Shown: positions 37,713 through 49,734, counted from the stretch's first letter. The stretch: DNA of 64,000 nucleotides from Hepsetus odoe (GCA_017165825.1 CM029386.1:3196950-3260949); one strand, 5' to 3'. The notes: generated by a model from the letters alone, not told the origin. Translations and numbers: made by a program.

Positions 37713-39884
37713 CCTCAATAAAGAACATTGCCGACTCCCCTTCATGGCATTGATATTCTCCACTGGCATAACCTCAAACTTCCCCTTATCACAATTCGAT
37801 CAAGGTCGTGTTTGGACATTTGTGACGGCTCTACCCACCAAAGGGCCTCCAGAGGTAGAGGGTCATGCTTTGGCTCATACGTTTGGCCCCTAATATTACA
37901 GGTATTGTTTTCCACTAAACAGATGTAACATTCACCACCATGTAAGAGAAAGAGGAATAAACTGTTCAAAGAAAACAAGGAATCGGTAGAGAAGGAGCTG
38001 GAGGTCATTAGAGAAGAATGAGGGAGAGGAAGCCAGAGGCAGAGCGGGACAAAGACAACTAATCCGGCCGCCATGTCGAAGGCTGAACGTGCTTCCAAAT
38101 TCTTTCTTTTGCAGCCTTAGTCATTATATGAGCTGACCTTCGTGCAAGCATGATCGATCACATGCTTTTTTTTTTCCTTTTTTATGTCCCAGACATAAAA
38201 ACGAAACATCTCATGTCTCTTTTTTAATGAAGATGGTCTTTAAGGAGCTTGGTGTGAAAGAAGCAGTACTCTGGTCCATTAATGTGAGTGTGAGTGTGGA
38301 CAGATGGCCACTGGGTTGATATGAGGTAAGAATGGCTGGAGGTTTTTTTCTTTTTTTTCTAGGCAGAAAACAAACAGCGCGGCACACATCGCCGATATTT
38401 CATAAGGCTGAGAGGGAGAGAGATAGCGAGAGTTTTTTTTTTTTTGGTCTCCGTAAAAACAGATAAGGAGCGAAGCTGCTGCCAGATACAGAGACTTTCA
38501 AACTAATGAACAGATGAAGGGACAGAGCACAGCGGGTGTGTGTGGGTACGCCTGCATAAACACAATGGAGAGAGTCTGTGTTGTGCTGGGTGGCGATGAG
38601 CACCCTTAGCTTTTACCCTGGCCTTCAGAAATCCTGAAGAAGATGCCCACACACAGCTACACACATCCCGAAGATGCTAAAGATGCTAGGCTTTTCTGTA
38701 GAGCTCAGGTGGGTTATATAGTCGGAAAGGATAAAATGGTCCCGATGACATGGAAGTTCAGTCAGTCAGTCATCTTCTGCCGCTTGTCCCAAGTGGGGTC
38801 GCGGGGGAGTGCATCCCAGCTCACACAGGGGGAAGGATGGGGGGGACATACCCTGGACAGGTCACATGGAAGTTAAGACCAACAATAAGTGACGGAAGAC
38901 GGAAACAAAAAACAATTGATTTTGGAAGCTACGGGTAGCTTGCCTGATACAGTCCTGCATAACAACTATGTTTAACTGGTAAAAAAAAAAAAAAAGACTG
39001 CAGCATCCCCATGCTGACATCACTTGCATCCCTTTTCCACGGTGCAGTGCTGGTTCAGGAATCAGCCCATTTAGACTGGTGTTAGCCGCCGTGACAACAT
39101 CATCACGACCTCTTCTACTGTTTTCCCATAATGTCCATTAATGGTTCCAATAAAGCATTATGGGGACAAGGTAGATGTCCTGAGAGTGCATATCGACCTG
39201 ACCCATCCCACCGCCACAAGGCAGATCCCTCAATCCAGCACTTTTTTCTTGATCCTGGAAATTTGCATCCTTGCAAATTCTCCTTTGCAGAACACAAAGA
39301 GAAAAGAAAACCAATGCTGGACAGATTTGAAAGCCACCAGGTGGTCATGATGAGCCCCAAGCCAACTCTGCAGCATCCAGCAGACAGGAGGACAGTCTGG
39401 CATCTTTAAACAAGAATGTTCTCTCTTTTCTTTTAATTAAGTATCAGTGGGTAGTGGCCATTGCAAATGTGAGCACCCAGACCATCATGGTGGCTTGTTG
39501 AAGGGGGAACAAAAAGAGATATGTAGAAGGTTGAAGGATGATGAGACAGATGGTCCAACGCCATAGGAACTCTTCACTATGAATAGCAATATGTGGCTTT
39601 TTCTTTTCCGATGCTCCTGTCCTTGAGGGTCAGCCGATTTCTTCTTTTGAATTGACACTTAAGTTTGGCATCAAAAGACGGATTGAATTTCCAGCGTGAA
39701 ATCATGAAGTTTTAGGAGCACGATTTGTTGCAAAAACTGCAGGGAATCACCTTCATTATTCGAATTCTCTTCAGATGTTTGATCCAAAACCTTCTGCTGA
39801 GAATCAAAACCCAAATGCCGTAAGCTGGTGAACAAGTTTACATGTAAAAGTAATCCCAAAAAAAGGCAGACAATCTTCTGATAA
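37713..39884. other. No gene seen
   Basis: Unique sequence around a SINE 3' end at 38755-38868, with T-rich runs at 38168 and 38432. Confidence 0.5.
38755..38868 (-). mobile_element. DANA/Mermaid-like SINE 3' end
   Basis: The reverse complement of the same 3' end (cgcttgtcccaagtggggtc, catcccagctcacacaggg) with the (CAGT)n tail at the left. Confidence 0.75.
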
Positions 39885-40312
39885 TGGGAGTTCTAAGCCT
39901 CTTTCTAAATACGTGATGCGTGGCTCTACCGTTGCTTAGCAACTCACCAAAAAGTTTTCCGACTTCAAGTTAAACATTTTCAGAGTTAATTGCTCTGAAC
40001 AGCGCTAAATGTGTGCATTACCTCATCTTCGTCTGGTAGAAAACGGATTGGAAAAGCTGATCATGGCATTCAAATCCTGGTCTTTTGAAATGGAGATCTG
40101 ATCAGCTTTGGTTTGATCTCAGTCGTGTCCGCTGACATTAAATTGGTCACTGGACCCACTTGGACAGTGAATTATTATGTCCCTGTGACTCATATTCCTC
40201 CTTGATCCTGGGATCAATTCATAGAAAGTGCTGAAAGTGTGAATTTGGAGCTGTAGAGACGGAATTAGTCCAGAGCTGAATTTCATGAAACTAATAAGCG
40301 CATCCTCCGATG
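39885..40312 (+). repeat. Duplicated non-coding block, copy 1
   Basis: Collinear with 41665-42165. Shared stretches, in order, are gttaattgctctgaa, cgctaaa, gctgayattaaat, tggacccacttggacagtga and catattcctc, then gatcctg, gatcaatt, gaaagtgct and aataagc. No transposon feature or open frame explains it. Confidence 0.8.
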
Positions 40313-41379
40313 CTTCGTAGTGCAGCTGGGCGCTGGGGATATGACGGGCAGAAATTCGAGCAAGATAGCCATAGCAGCGAGAGTGTGTGGCATTGTTTGT
40401 GTGTGCTACACATTGATTTCCTGTTTCTCTCCATCAATGTGGTGGTGCTGGTCCTGCCTCTAATTAAAAGACTGCAGGCGGAGGGGAGCAAACGCTTGGT
40501 TACTTTTATTGAAATTAACTTCCCAGGAGACGGTCTGTCGGAGCACCATTAGGTCGAAGACAGAAACCCCTAAAGCCTTCTGTGTCCGTCCCACTTGCCA
40601 CTTCTACTCTTGCCGCTATTATTTTCAGCACAAGATCCTTCACTTCCTTGCATTCACTCATACGGGAGACCTAAAAAGAGTTGCCCACGTACATTAGCTA
40701 CAATTTGCTGCTCATGAATCCAGCTCTTTCAAATGAGAAGGTCACGTTTGTGACATATCTCATGGTATGGCTTACTTCTAGTCTTGTTTGCCTCGAGCTT
40801 GAGTGTTGTGTTTATTAAAATAGTCATGCGAAATGACCCCTAATCCCAAATTAGATGCTTTTGTATGATATTTTTTGTTGAATTTATTTCAGCCAGAAGA
40901 TGCTCAAGCCTCTCAGATGTGACTCTATGATGGCCCATGTGAGCAACCTTTGGCATACAGGGTTGTGTCTCTCTTCATTTCTCCAGCATGTTGATGATTG
41001 AAAAATAGCTTGGAGCCATTTTCGCTGGAGGTTGCAAGCTTCCTTTCGGCTTCCCTCTGAAGGCGGTCTCTCCTCACGCACAGGACGCACTCTCACTTGG
41101 AATTCAATAGAGGTTAACGCAATTACAGGCCAAGGTCAGTGAAGGTCGCCATGATCAACAATGACTTTACACCCTGATATTGCAGAGAGAATCGCCTCCC
41201 AGGGGCTCGTTTCTGGGTGGAAAACATCACAATTGTGGAGGGAAGCTTGTTTTTCCATTGGCTTTTATTAATTCATCACATTTCAAATGAACAAAAGCAT
41301 GAAACGCCTGAGGCTTACAACCAAAAACAAGATATTAGAACAACCGGTTTTGTATTTTTCTTGTAGTTTGAGTGGATTT
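40313..41379. other. No gene seen; conserved-looking block at 40313-40560
   Basis: Directly after duplicated block copy 1 comes repeat-free sequence with tctaattaaaagac and a plus-strand 80-codon frame (40310-40552) that includes a hydrophobic segment. I see no family match and favour non-coding. Confidence 0.4.
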
Positions 41380-41578
41380 GAGTGAGTGAATCCCAGGCCA
41401 GTAGGTTGCCCTGAAGTAACCTTATCGAAGTACCGTCCCCATCACTGCTCCCTGGGCTCTGGATATAGCCGTCCACTGCTGAACGGTGTGTGTAGGTTAA
41501 ATTCAGTGCTTGGATTTCACTCTGGTTCACTGTGTGCTGTGTTTTACAATGACAAATAGTCACATTCACTTCACTTTC
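41380..41578 (+). mobile_element. SINE family 1, 5'-truncated
   Basis: It matches from gaatcccaggccagtaggtt to cacattcacttcactttc, and lies between the two copies of the duplicated block. Confidence 0.82.
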
Positions 41579-41664
41579 TCTTCACAAAACTCTTATGCCT
41601 TCTGGTCATGAAGGAGTGAACATGTTTATGTGCTATAATGATGCAAAAAATGCAGAAGATCAGG

Positions 41665-42165
41665 TCAACTTCTATGAGGCTTCTTTCTAAATTCATGATA
41701 TGTGGCTGTACTGTTGCTTTAGCGACTCATGAAAAAGTGTTCCTATTAACTGAAATGAAACATTTATTTGGGGGTTAATTGCTCTGAATTGCGCTAAACA
41801 TCTTTTCCCACACATTCGCAAACTGTAGAAAAACAGCAGAGACTCAAAACCTTTCCAGAGATAAAATCCCGGGTTTTTTTTGCAGTTCTTGAAATCTGAT
41901 CACAAATCTGATCTTGATCTCACCTGCTGATGGGACAATGGCTGATATTAAATCATATCATGGCTGTGTATGCAATCGTCAGCAGTGGACCCACTTGGAC
42001 AGTGAATTAATGTGTCCTCGTGACCCATATTCCTCATCGATCCTGAGATCAATTGATGGAAAGTGCTCAAAGAGTGGATTAAGAGAAAATGAGACCTAAT
42101 TAGCAAAGTGTTGAACGATATGACAGTGGACTTTAATAAGCACATCAGTCCAAGCTTCTTCAGCG
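41665..42165 (+). repeat. Duplicated non-coding block, copy 2
   Basis: Same orientation and motif order as copy 1, about 1.8 kb downstream. A SINE (41380-41578) and unique sequence lie between the copies. Confidence 0.8.
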
Positions 42166-42584
42166 GAAGCCCAGAAAGTGTCATCAGGGACTGCACTGCA
42201 GGACAAAGAGCACTGCTGAAGAGCTGGTATGGAAGAAAAATTCTGACGGTTGCTCTTTTACAGAGAGCCTAGACAGTTCAGGAAGCCCGAGAACACCTCC
42301 ATGAGGTTCATGGAAAATGGGACAGAAGAGCTGTGGACACACAGCAGTTGAGTCGATCAGATGGTAGTCCACGGAGCAGGGAATGAACTTGAAGAAATTA
42401 TTCCCTGACTGTCTTCTTGGTAACGAAGATCCGAAAGACACTCAATGCTTACGTGAGCTTCCAGTAAAAAGGCAAAGTCTTTCTAAAAGATCCTTGTGTG
42501 GGCACGCTGTCCTAAACGAGAAGACACTTCATTGGCAAAGACCTTTTTAAAAGCGTTGTGTAGCGGGTGGGAGAGCGAAAATTG

Positions 42585-42785
42585 ATTCCAGGCAGGACGG
42601 TCCAGGACCTTTCTTGTTCTCACCGTGTCTTTGTGGGTTTCCTCCAGGAGCTCCTCTCAGGTGGACTGGAGATGCTAAATTGTCCCTTAAGTGTGTGTGA
42701 GTGTTAGTGTGTATACCCCCTGCCCTATGAGAGTTGGGATAGGCTCCAGAACTTCCCACCACACTAATCAGGAAGTGTCTGAGAA
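42585..42785 (+). mobile_element. DANA/Mermaid-like SINE body
   Basis: Motifs ttgtgggtttcctccaggag, ggagatgctaaattgtccc and gttgggataggctccagaac are those of the DANA/Mermaid body. The tRNA head is not recognisable. Confidence 0.75.
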
Positions 42786-42789
42786 AAGA

Positions 42790-43565
42790 TTCCCAGCTTG
42801 TATTATTAAGAACTTTTTTATTTATTAATTGTAATTATACATTTATTTTATTTAAAAAAAAACATACATTAAACGGTAAAAAAATCAAACTATAATAAAA
42901 TAAATTTCTAAAATGAACAAAAATATATTTAATTTAATTTTTTTATAATATTTTTACTTTTTTATATATACTTTAAATAATATATGTATTGCATGAATAC
43001 AGATATCATTAACAGGTGAAATCCACAAAACACCAAGAAGTACAGGATGCAAATTAAATGAACATCACTCATGTTATCCTCTGCTAATTGGCTTAATTAG
43101 GGAGATTAATAAAGACGCTTGTTTCCTTTAATTAGCCTCGATTTCCCAGTTTCTCCCTACAGCTTTATTATCCACTTTCATTCCAAATCAGACTATGTTT
43201 CATTTAGAAATAAGGCTACTGGAAAAGTGACAATGTTTCATATTTATATATATATATCTGGGTCTACAGCCTGACCACTAGGGTCTACCAACAGTGTCAC
43301 ATATTAGAACATTTAAAGACAGCATTTACAGATTCCCTACCAATGATTAGGTGACCAGTGACTTGTGATCAATGAGTCCCCTTTGATTACAACTTTTGAT
43401 GTCAATCCTAAAAATAAAAGTAAAGAAAAAAAAATCCAGTCTACTTCCAATCTAATTGCCTCTTACTGCAGTTTTTAACAAAATAGCCGAAACTGTTCTT
43501 CAGTCCCAACCGCTAAGCTTGCCCTACTTTTCCTGTCTCTATTTTTACCCATTGGTTAAACCCAT
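42790..43565. other. AT-rich stretch, then TAATTA-rich block at 43075-43190
   Basis: About 200 bp is over 85% A/T (42800-43000). It is followed by a block with ctaattggcttaattaggga and ttaattagcctcg, suggestive of homeodomain sites. Confidence 0.45.
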
Positions 43566-43712
43566 TGGTAGGTTGAACAAGGCACCGTCCCTATCACTCC
43601 TTCCTGGGTGCTGGATAAGGCTGCTTATTGCTACATGGTGTCTGTGTGTGTTAAATGCAGAGGTTGCATGAGTGCTGTGTGTCCACAATGACAAATAGTC
43701 ACTTTCACTTTA
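43566..43712 (+). mobile_element. SINE family 1, 5'-truncated
   Basis: The 3' half (ggcaccgtccctatcactcc, then agtcactttcacttta) is present, with a deletion in the middle. Confidence 0.75.
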
Positions 43713-44454
43713 CTTCACATACCTAAATATCTTTACCAGTCAGCCAGGCTCCTCTGTGGAAAAGGTTTGCATGAAAATGTTAATGCGTTTGACAGCTAGC
43801 AGGGCTGGTTAGTATAATCAAGCTAACTATACAGTCAAATCAACTCTCAATGGGCTTGTGCTTGAAAGAACGCTTTGCAGTGAAGGCTTTATTTGAACTG
43901 AAAGCTCTTCGTGCTCTGCGGGAGCAGGTAGTACAGTTGGCAGTCTAACAGTGAAACATTAGCGTTTGCATGTGAGTGATTTCCTGCTCCGTAAGTGGAT
44001 AGGGAAAAATTTTCGATCTCCAGTGTGAGTGCGTGTCATTTCTTTTACTGAATCATGGAGAGGGAAAAAAAAAAAAAAAAAAAGCAAGCACAGATCTGGG
44101 AACACAGTTGTAGCATACCACTGTTGTGATTATCCATCAGCTTACAGCTTAACAAAACACTAGGTCTGCAAATGACAACAGAACAAGCCAAAAGCCATAA
44201 AAAACTAAACAAAACAAAGAAAAACAAGGGTCAAATGTGCTGCTGTAGGTTTGAATTCTTATAAAGTCATGTTTGGAAGATTCTCCAGCCATTCGGACTG
44301 AAATTGCTTTTGTAAGGATCATTAAAAATGAGGAAACCCACACCAGCAGGACAAACGCAGGTATGTTTGAAGCTTAGAAATGTAGTCAATGTGTCATAAA
44401 TGAGATTGCGCTTTCTAAATTGCATACATAGGGTGACGTAAGCCTGAATGTACG
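43713..44454. other. No gene seen
   Basis: Unique sequence with a poly(A) run at 44066-44083. Confidence 0.5.
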
Positions 44455-44585
44455 AGAAATGTAATGTACGAGTGGTAGAGAAGTATGTTTGATGGCAGTG
44501 TGACAGTGGTGAGGTCTGCAGTAGGAGTGACGGATGCTTTTAAAGTAGAGGTGGGATTACACCAAGTATCAGCACTGAGGCCATC
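44455..44585 (+). mobile_element. RTE internal fragment
   Basis: The segment encodes the equivalent of YEGSVTVVRSAVGVTDAFKV and VGLHQ of the RTE reverse transcriptase (residues about 696-735), with a stop in the first codons. Confidence 0.8.
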
Positions 44586-45497
44586 TTTAAGGCAACCAAA
44601 AAAGAAAGGCTATATAAGCCTGTAATATCAAATTCATAGATTTGAAAGATTTTTTTTTATTTGTAAATATGCATCTTAAAGTCTACTTAAAATTCTCAAT
44701 AGGTTAATGTCAATAAAAGTTAATGTATATGTTGTGTAGCCTTGCCACTGTATAGCATGACTTATTTGGCCATTAAACTTCACTAGATCACTAACAATCC
44801 ATAGCAACAGTCTGACAATTTGAGATTTTGACAATCTAGAAGCTCCCTCTTGGGGGAAACCATGTGGCATGAGAACAACAGGTTTCCATGGTAGTCACGA
44901 GCGGCCAGCTAAACCACATGCTTGTCGCTTACGGGATTAAGATTCAAGCTAACAGGAGAGTGCAAACAGCATAATTTGGGGCTTCAATAATTGAAAATAT
45001 TTGCCGTCTATCGGAAGAGAAGCCCTTTATTCGAGGCAATGAAGGGGGTCGAGCGAATCTGAGGATAATGAATGATTCTTAAGGGGGGAGAAAACCCATC
45101 GTGGCCGCATATACACTGCTCCTCAGAGCTGGAGTGATTAATTGCACTGACAGATCGGTGAAAGTTGTGGTGGTGGCCACTGTTCTCGGGGGAATCCAAC
45201 AATTAAGCTGTCGGTTCAACCACACATACATACACACACACACACACACATACATTCACTTACTCCATGCATGGCTGCCTCAAAAGCTATAATTAGATTT
45301 TTTTATTTATTTTTTTGTTCTCTCTAACCTCCATCCGTGTATCGTTCATCCTTTCCTAAAGACACACACACACACACACACCCAGACGGGTCCAGCTAGT
45401 AAATGATTGGCATCACTAGTGTAGCACTTCACCTTGCCAGGAGCTACAGTGATTCATCATCAAGGAAGGTGCTAAAGTGATGCATGGATCTATGTAG

Positions 45498-45533
<36 letters not shown>

Positions 45534-46319
45534 TGTCTCAGCTAAACGCCTCAACCAAAAGCCACATAAATGAACAAATCTATCAGACAATAACTGACTG
45601 ATTTTCAATGGACCATAAGTTAGAACCCTAATCCTTGTCTGGGACAAGGATTAAGTTCAGACAGTCCAAAAAATACCACTTTGTATTTACATTTATTCAT
45701 TTAGCAGATGCTTTTATCTAAAAAACAAACCCCCAAAACCCTTCATTCCCTGTTTATATCCCCAGTCTGGACACCGTGACCACAGTCTTCATCACATAAA
45801 ACAAAAGCTTAGCCGTTAAATTCCTCCACCGTTTCCCATTATCATTATATCGTAATGATTTATCTTCACCTGACCACCACCTCCGTCTCTCTTCTCCAGA
45901 GTCTCAATACAAGCGATAGATCATGAAAGCAGTACATCTGCTGCAGCCCACATAAAGCATTGATATGATCGTGTTTCAGAAAGTCAGCAAGTCAAGGTCA
46001 TGCCGTCTCTCCCACCACTTTCACAGCAAGCTTTATGTGCCTCGAACATGCGGAGAAGTGCAGTTGGATTTCTGCAGAGAGGTTGCCACCCTTGTGCTCA
46101 CCTACGCAGGACACCACTGTGTGTGTGTGTGTGTCAACCAAGTGCCTATACATATGTAATATTACTATTGATAGTATCATGTCACCGTGTCCTGGTTTTG
46201 AACACTTTCGTATTCTATGCCATATGAATTATACGTACACTGTTTATAAACTCTTATTATTCTGCTTTATTGACTTTATTGATTTTTACTGCTTTTACTG
46301 CTGCTTTTACACACACCAG
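44586..46319. other. No gene seen; conserved-looking block at 45000-45215
   Basis: The 45000-45215 block is repeat-free and richer in CpG than its surroundings. A fish-type catttattcatttagcagat word lies at 45690. Confidence 0.45.
45499..45532. repeat. (TG)n microsatellite
   Basis: About 16 units. Two shorter CA tracts lie at 45233-45250 and 45362-45380. Confidence 0.95.
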
Positions 46320-46418
46320 CAGCAGTGCAGCGCCTTGGGAGCAGTGATGGGGATGGTACCCTCCTCGAGGGGATTCAAACCCACGGCCTTCTGATCGACA
46401 CTAGGCTGCCGCTGCCCA
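46320..46418 (-). mobile_element. SINE family 1 head
   Basis: The reverse strand carries the gggcagcggcagcctagt-like head and a ggtttgaatcccc-like B box, without the distal part. Confidence 0.7.
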
Positions 46419-46456
46419 GATTTTTTAATTCTTCAGGTGCCAGCAATACATCGGCT

Positions 46457-46560
46457 TCCCGGGGAGCAGTGATGGGGTCAGTAGCTTGCTCAAGAGTACT
46501 GATTAGGATTCGAACCAGAGATTTTCTGGATATGATGCCTAGTCCCTGAACACTGGACCA
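46457..46560 (-). mobile_element. SINE family 1 head, second copy
   Basis: Another head-only copy (gggagcagtgatggggtcag, ggattcgaaccagag) follows 40 bp after the first, in the same orientation. Confidence 0.65.
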
Positions 46561-46918
46561 AATAGTTGTTTTAGCTTCTAGTTTAAGATTTTAGCAAGAA
46601 AAGGAAAACACTGAGCTTTAGCTTTAAAACAGGAAAGAAAGGGCAAGAAATCAGGAGAAACTCAAAGTCTGAAACTCTGGCCCTGCGTCCTACGATAAAG
46701 AACCTGCAAGCATTTGTTTTCCAAAAGGAATTGCAAGCAGACAAAGCATCTGGCAAAAAACAAATCCCTGCCTTGCTGGCATCCATAAAAGACCTGAGTG
46801 AGAAGATTACACCCTGCTGTAATGCTTAAGCTCACAGGATAGAAACTCTTTACTGATAGAAATCTTGGAGCGCAAACAAAGTTCTTTTCTTCTTCTTTGT
46901 AGTTTCTGACACACCTCT

Positions 46919-46985
46919 GGGGCAGCAGTGGCCAAGTGCCCTCAGGACTACGACCCAGGACCAGAAGGCCATGGGCTCAATATGG
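46919..46985 (+). mobile_element. SINE family 1 head fragment
   Basis: About 65 bp (ggggcagcagtggccaagtg, ccatgggctcaa) match the tRNA-like head. Confidence 0.6.
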
Positions 46986-47037
46986 AGTGAGATTCAGTTC
47001 ACTTTCAGCACAAACTGATGCTACAAACGTCCTTCAG

Positions 47038-47160
47038 AGGAGACACGTCTCACTTTATACTCTGAGCACATTCCTGTACTTTTTACTTTATACTCTGAGC
47101 ACATTCTTGTACTTTTTACTTTATACTCTCAGTACATTCCTGTACTTTTTGCTTTATATT
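47038..47160. repeat. 36-bp tandem repeat, about three copies
   Basis: The unit ctttatactctgagcacatt followed by cctgtactttttacttt repeats three times with few differences. Confidence 0.9.
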
Positions 47161-47654
47161 TATGCTTTACCAACTGATGTTACATGAGTGTTGACCTTGG
47201 TGTTCACTTAACACTAGGTCAGTCTTACACACACACACACACACACACAGAACATGTTGTATATCTGAGAAAGAAAACCTGCACTCACGATTACAAAACC
47301 TAATGAGCTCCTTGTTTTTCTCTGTGCTTTGCAAGTGGTTATTAAATAGAGAAAACTAATTACAGATGTTGCGTGTAAGTATTTGGGCACTTGGTTCAAA
47401 GCCAGGTCATTTTAAAGCAGATTTGGAGCTTCTTCCTCTCCACTCCCGTCTACATGTCAGGACTGACAAGTTTAATTACCTAACGATATTCCCTCCCTCT
47501 GTTCCCACCAACCCTCTGGCGCACTGTAATCCGAACCGGAGCTGATTAATAATGTGATTTCATTCTCCAGTCAGCCACCAGCAATTTTTGTTCGAACTTA
47601 AATGTCACGTCACAGCTGGGGTCAAATGGAGGGCCAGCCACTTCCACCACAGCC

Positions 47655-48030
47655 TGTTTAGTGTGTATGTTCTTCCTGAAAGTCAGTATTGTTGTCTCTC
47701 ATTTTCAGTCCAGTCTCTGTACCTGAGCAGTTCTCCAGATCTTCCTGAAGGACGGTGTTGTTGTCTCTCATTTTCAGTACAGTCTCTGTACCTGAGGAGT
47801 CTGATTGTTTTTTGGTTGGTTAATCCACAGTGATTTATGTCTGAACCTTCAAGCAGAACAAAGCATCTAACTTAAGACATAAGGCAGTGAAGAAACAGGT
47901 GATTCCAGATGATCAGATAATTTTTTTTTACAGCTGCACGCTGAGTGGAACCACTTTATCTAGAACCTTGCATCTTTGGACACTTTGCAGCCTAAAACAA
48001 TTGTTCCTGTTTCTTTCAATTTAATCCTCA
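47655..48030 (-). repeat. Unclassified interspersed repeat, family A copy 3
   Basis: Inverted relative to the other two. It contains a partial tandem duplication of about 65 bp (47680-47810) that includes the motif for gagactggactgaaaatgag. Confidence 0.8.
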
Positions 48031-48119
48031 GTATGCCAAAGGTAAGGCAATCTGATAGACATTAAACTGCATTTTTGCACCAAGAAGATTCCCAGCAGAA
48101 TGTGAGAAACGAGAGATGT

Positions 48120-48419
48120 TTGCCAAGTGCTGAGTGTCCAAAAGTTTGCAGATGCCTGCTTCTTTTGAAATGATGCACCTTAATAGAGAATTAACCTCCC
48201 ATTTGCTTTGATAAGACCCTTTGATCTTTTTGGAATATTTTAGAATATCTGAACATTGCCGTGAGGATTTGATTGCAGTCACACAAATATGATGGCTGCT
48301 TAATGCTTTTCTACAGAGATTCCTTTTCTACAGAGCTTAGTGTTTGCGTCACCAATGGGGGTCCCTGGAAGATGGGTCTCAGAGACTAGACGGGGTGCCT
48401 GGATACTTTAGGACATATA
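48120..48419. repeat. Fish interspersed repeat related to the one at 26.3 kb
   Basis: Motifs tgtccaaaagtttgcagatg and cgtgaggatttgattgcagt resemble the same family. The segment abuts the hAT MITE and ends with tttaggacatatagtgtaca. Confidence 0.5.
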
Positions 48420-48427
48420 GTGTACAC

Positions 48428-48582
48428 CAGGGGTGGGCAACTCCGGAGTTTTGTGAATTCCCTGCTTAAACACACCTGGTACAGCTCACCTGATCATTGT
48501 CAAGTTTAGTGAGTGTGTTTGAGAAGGCAACTACCAAACTGTGGAAATACCATCCCTCCAGGATCGGAGTTGCCCACCCCTG
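48428..48582. mobile_element. hAT-type MITE with 18-bp TIRs
   Basis: This 155-bp element begins CAGGGGTGGGCAACTCCG and ends with its exact inverse complement. It is flanked by 8-bp direct repeats gtgtacac (48420-48427) and gtgtacat (48583-48590), which differ at one base. The 8-bp duplication and CAGGG termini are typical of hAT elements. It has no coding capacity. Confidence 0.9.
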
Positions 48583-48663
48583 GTGTACATGGTCACTGTT
48601 AGAACAAAACCTTGTATCTCCAAACGGCAATTTTATTGGAGAAGAGTTCATATACAAGTCATA

Positions 48664-48945
48664 TAGCCCTTTTCCACCAACAGGGGACTGACTCTGTTCT
48701 GAGTTTTCGGCATTTTGGCCAAAAAATAAATGGGTTCGGAACATGAAGAGTTGGTTTAAAGCTGAAAAAAGTCATGTTTTCCCTGCAGTATCCACGATGA
48801 CGTCAATGATCTCCATGTTAACGTCTCTGGTGAAGCAGATCCTCTGCCCTCTGCCTTCGGTCCAAACTGGTGGAAATGTGAGACGGTTCTTCAGACGCCA
48901 CAGAGGATCAAAGAGTCCCGGATCCCTGTTGGTGGAAAAGGGCTA
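48664..48945. mobile_element. MITE with perfect 22-bp terminal inverted repeats
   Basis: The left end at 48664 reads TAGCCCTTTTCCACCAACAG and continues GG. The right end at 48945 is its exact inverse complement. The outer TA may be a duplicated TA target. The interior is GC-rich and non-coding. The superfamily (Tc1/mariner or PIF/Harbinger) is not settled by the ends alone. Confidence 0.85.
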
Positions 48946-49146
48946 ATTGGAAGATTTTATTCCAAGTAAATTTGGAGCTTTTTTTTACTGGTCTATTCAC
49001 CATAAAATGCAAACAATGTGATCAAATCACACAACAGGATACGATCTATCCAAATTATATAAAAGAGCAAAAGAAAAAAAAAAAAAAAAAAAAAAAAAAA
49101 GAAATTTGGAGATAGGAGGTTATGTCCTGAAAGCAACCATATATAT

Positions 49147-49150
<4 letters not shown>

Positions 49151-49194
<44 letters not shown>
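49151..49194. repeat. (TG)n microsatellite
   Basis: About 21 TG units, 40 bp after an (A)n run of about 30 bases at 49074-49100. Confidence 0.97.
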
Positions 49195-49197
<3 letters not shown>

Positions 49198-49734
49198 CAT
49201 ATTTATAGTGATCATCATCAATTCATGAAGAGTAAACTTGTAAACTCAAACTATTTAAACTTGGGGAGCTTGTTTGGTCAGAAAAAAATGAAATAAAAGT
49301 CCAAAAGAAAAAAGAAACATAAATAATAAAACAATGGCTGAAAGGATGAGGGTAACATGAAATGAAATCCAAAAATAATTTTATGTAAAAGAAACAAATC
49401 TAAAATGAATAAAGAAGGGAAAGTGAAAAAAAAAATTAGTCACATAAATAATGAAACAACGTCAAAAAGGGATGAAGGGAAAGTGACAATAAAAGGGGAA
49501 AAAAAGAAGGAAAAAAAAAAAAAAAAAAAGTGCAGTTTTTTGGTAGTACAGCGCCACAATGTGGCCGCTTCGGCTCAACTGTCTAATATCATTGCCAATG
49601 TTGAAAAAGAAAAATTGATAAAAAAATGTATTAAAATATGAAAAATTATTTTTTTAATTTCTCATTTCAAACAGACTGAATTAGTCTTTCAGCAAAAGAA
49701 GAAAAAATGCATCTTTGTTCTTAATATCCCTCAG

